From the NCBI GenBank assembly GCA_027346925.1, contig DAIERH010000129.1, positions 1 to 6,725 of the forward strand: DNA of 6,725 nucleotides. Direction: 5' to 3'. Under the pieces are notes generated by a model. It worked only from the letters and a program-made list of their open reading frames with translations, had not been told where the DNA came from and made no database searches. The translations under genes and the position numbers were made by a program. This DNA comes from Geobacter sp. (GTDB lineage Bacteria > Desulfobacterota > Desulfuromonadia > Geobacterales > Pseudopelobacteraceae). Of the stretch, positions 5,769-6,725 are shown piece after piece (positions within the stretch are counted from its first letter, which is position 1; the number at the start of each line of letters is the position of its first letter).

Positions 5769-6725
5769 ATGTCCAAGGTATATTTTGCCGATATGCGTGC
5801 CGGCCACAAGGAAAACCTGTTCGACAAGATCAGCAAATTGCTGGCACTGGCGGGCCTGGGCCAGCATGTGGCCGAAGGCGATCTGACGGCGGTCAAGATC
5901 CATTTCGGCGAAAAGGGAAACAGCGCCTTCATCCGCCCCATCTTTGCCCGGAGGGTTGTGGAGGAAATCAAAAAATTGGGGGCCAGCCCCTTTCTGACCG
6001 ATTCATCCACCCTTTACCCCGGCGAGCGCAAGGAGGCGGTCTCGGCCCTGACCTGCGCCATCGAGAACGGTTTCGGCTATGCCTGCGCCGGGGCGCCGCT
6101 GATCATCAGCGACGGCCTGCGGGGGGTGACCGAGACCGAGGTTGGCGTCGGCGGTGAACTGCTGAAAAAGGTCTTTATCGGCAGCGAGATCTGCGAGGCC
6201 GACTCCCTGGTCTGCATGACCCATTTCAAGTGCCACGAACTGACCGGCTTCGGCGGGGCCATCAAGAATCTGGGCATGGGATGCGCCAGCCGCAAGGGGA
6301 AACTGGTGCAGCACTCCACCGTGGCCCCGAAGGTGGCGGAGAAGTACTGCACCGGCTGCGGCCTTTGCCTCAAGGCGTGCGCCCATGACGCCATCCGGCT
6401 CATCGAGGCCAAGGCGACCATCAACCCCGAGTTGTGCGCCGGGTGCAGCCGCTGCATCACCGTCTGCCCGGTCAAGGCGATCAACATCCAGTGGAACGAA
6501 TCGGCCGACCTGGTGATGCGGAAGATGGCCGAGTATGCATTGGGGGCCCTGGCGGGCAAGGAAGGGCGCGCGGTGTTCATCAGCTTCATCACCCAGGTCT
6601 CGCCGGCCTGCGACTGCTACGGCCACGCCGACGCGCCCATCGTCAACGATATCGGCATCTGCGCCTCTCATGACCCGGTGGCCATCGACCAGGCGTGTGC
6701 CGACCTGGTCAACGCTGCCCGCGGT
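5769..6725 (+). CDS. DUF362 protein with two 4Fe-4S motifs (3' end beyond window)
   Basis: The frame is open for 319 codons to the window edge without a stop. GGAGG (5759-5763) lies 5 nt before the ATG. The protein begins MSKVYFADMRAG, with VKIHFGEKGN at 42-51, HFKCHELTGFGGAIKNLGMG at about 152-171, and a DCYGHADAPIVNDIGI..DPVAIDQAC segment near the edge, all typical of DUF362 proteins. A ferredoxin-like insert carries two cluster motifs: C194-x2-C197-x2-C200-x3-C204 and C223-x2-C226-x2-C229-x3-C233. The first is followed by alanine instead of the usual proline, the second by proline. There is no signal peptide or membrane segment, so it is probably cytoplasmic. The family's function is unknown; the clusters imply electron transfer or a redox reaction. 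It diverges from hcp across a shared control region, which makes a role in nitrosative stress or as a redox partner possible but unproven. Confidence 0.93.
   Translation, partial: MSKVYFADMRAGHKENLFDKISKLLALAGLGQHVAEGDLTAVKIHFGEKGNSAFIRPIFARRVVEEIKKLGASPFLTDSSTLYPGERKEAVSALTCAIENGFGYACAGAPLIISDGLRGVTETEVGVGGELLKKVFIGSEICEADSLVCMTHFKCHELTGFGGAIKNLGMGCASRKGKLVQHSTVAPKVAEKYCTGCGLCLKACAHDAIRLIEAKATINPELCAGCSRCITVCPVKAINIQWNESADLVMRKMAEYALGALAGKEGRAVFISFITQVSPACDCYGHADAPIVNDIGICASHDPVAIDQACADLVNAARG

Noticed and set aside
5630..6010. N-terminal extension of hcp by 127 residues
   Set aside because: It would overlap the divergent DUF362 gene; the strong ribosome binding site and the family N-terminus both place the start at 5629.

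Overview
This is a high-GC bacterial window with no recognisable mobile genes. It looks like a Geobacter-type anaerobe (Desulfuromonadota/Geobacterales). The reasons are a futalosine-pathway menaquinone gene, an anaerobe-type hybrid cluster protein, a ferredoxin-containing DUF362 protein, a multi-CBS diguanylate cyclase, and a TTGAC-N4-GTCAA operator of the kind described for HcpR in deltaproteobacteria. The assignment is inferred from gene content; no taxonomic marker was tested.

Layout, left to right. (1) 1-807, minus: a CheR-like SAM-dependent methyltransferase, its 3' part cut off by the window edge. (2) 825-1904, minus: mqnE, aminofutalosine synthase, ending 17 nt before the methyltransferase start, so the two are probably one transcript. 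(3) 1980-3725, minus: a cytoplasmic signalling protein with four CBS domains (a duplicated CBS pair), a PAS domain and an intact GGDEF domain. (4) 3726-4027: a gene-free 302-nt gap with a possible promoter for the cyclase and the large structured terminator of hcp, which carries a REP-like repeat. (5) 4028-5629, minus: hcp, hybrid cluster protein, with all expected metal ligands. (6) 5630-5768: a divergent control region with a palindromic CRP/FNR-family (HcpR-like) box, a -10 hexamer and an inverted repeat in the hcp leader. (7) 5769 to the edge, plus: a DUF362 protein with two 4Fe-4S motifs, 3' end cut off.

The genes suggest two themes. On the right, hcp handles nitric oxide or hydroxylamine stress, and the divergent iron-sulfur protein may share its control and perhaps supply electrons. 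On the left, c-di-GMP signalling, menaquinone synthesis and a methyltransferase lie in the same direction, but a functional link among them is not shown.

The most unusual feature is a perfect 28-bp palindrome inside mqnE, which makes both strands encode the same nine residues. A second perfect palindrome, of 18 bp, lies in the methyltransferase gene. I see no clearly new multi-gene system; the best leads are these palindromes, the terminator-repeat structure and the hcp/DUF362 control region.
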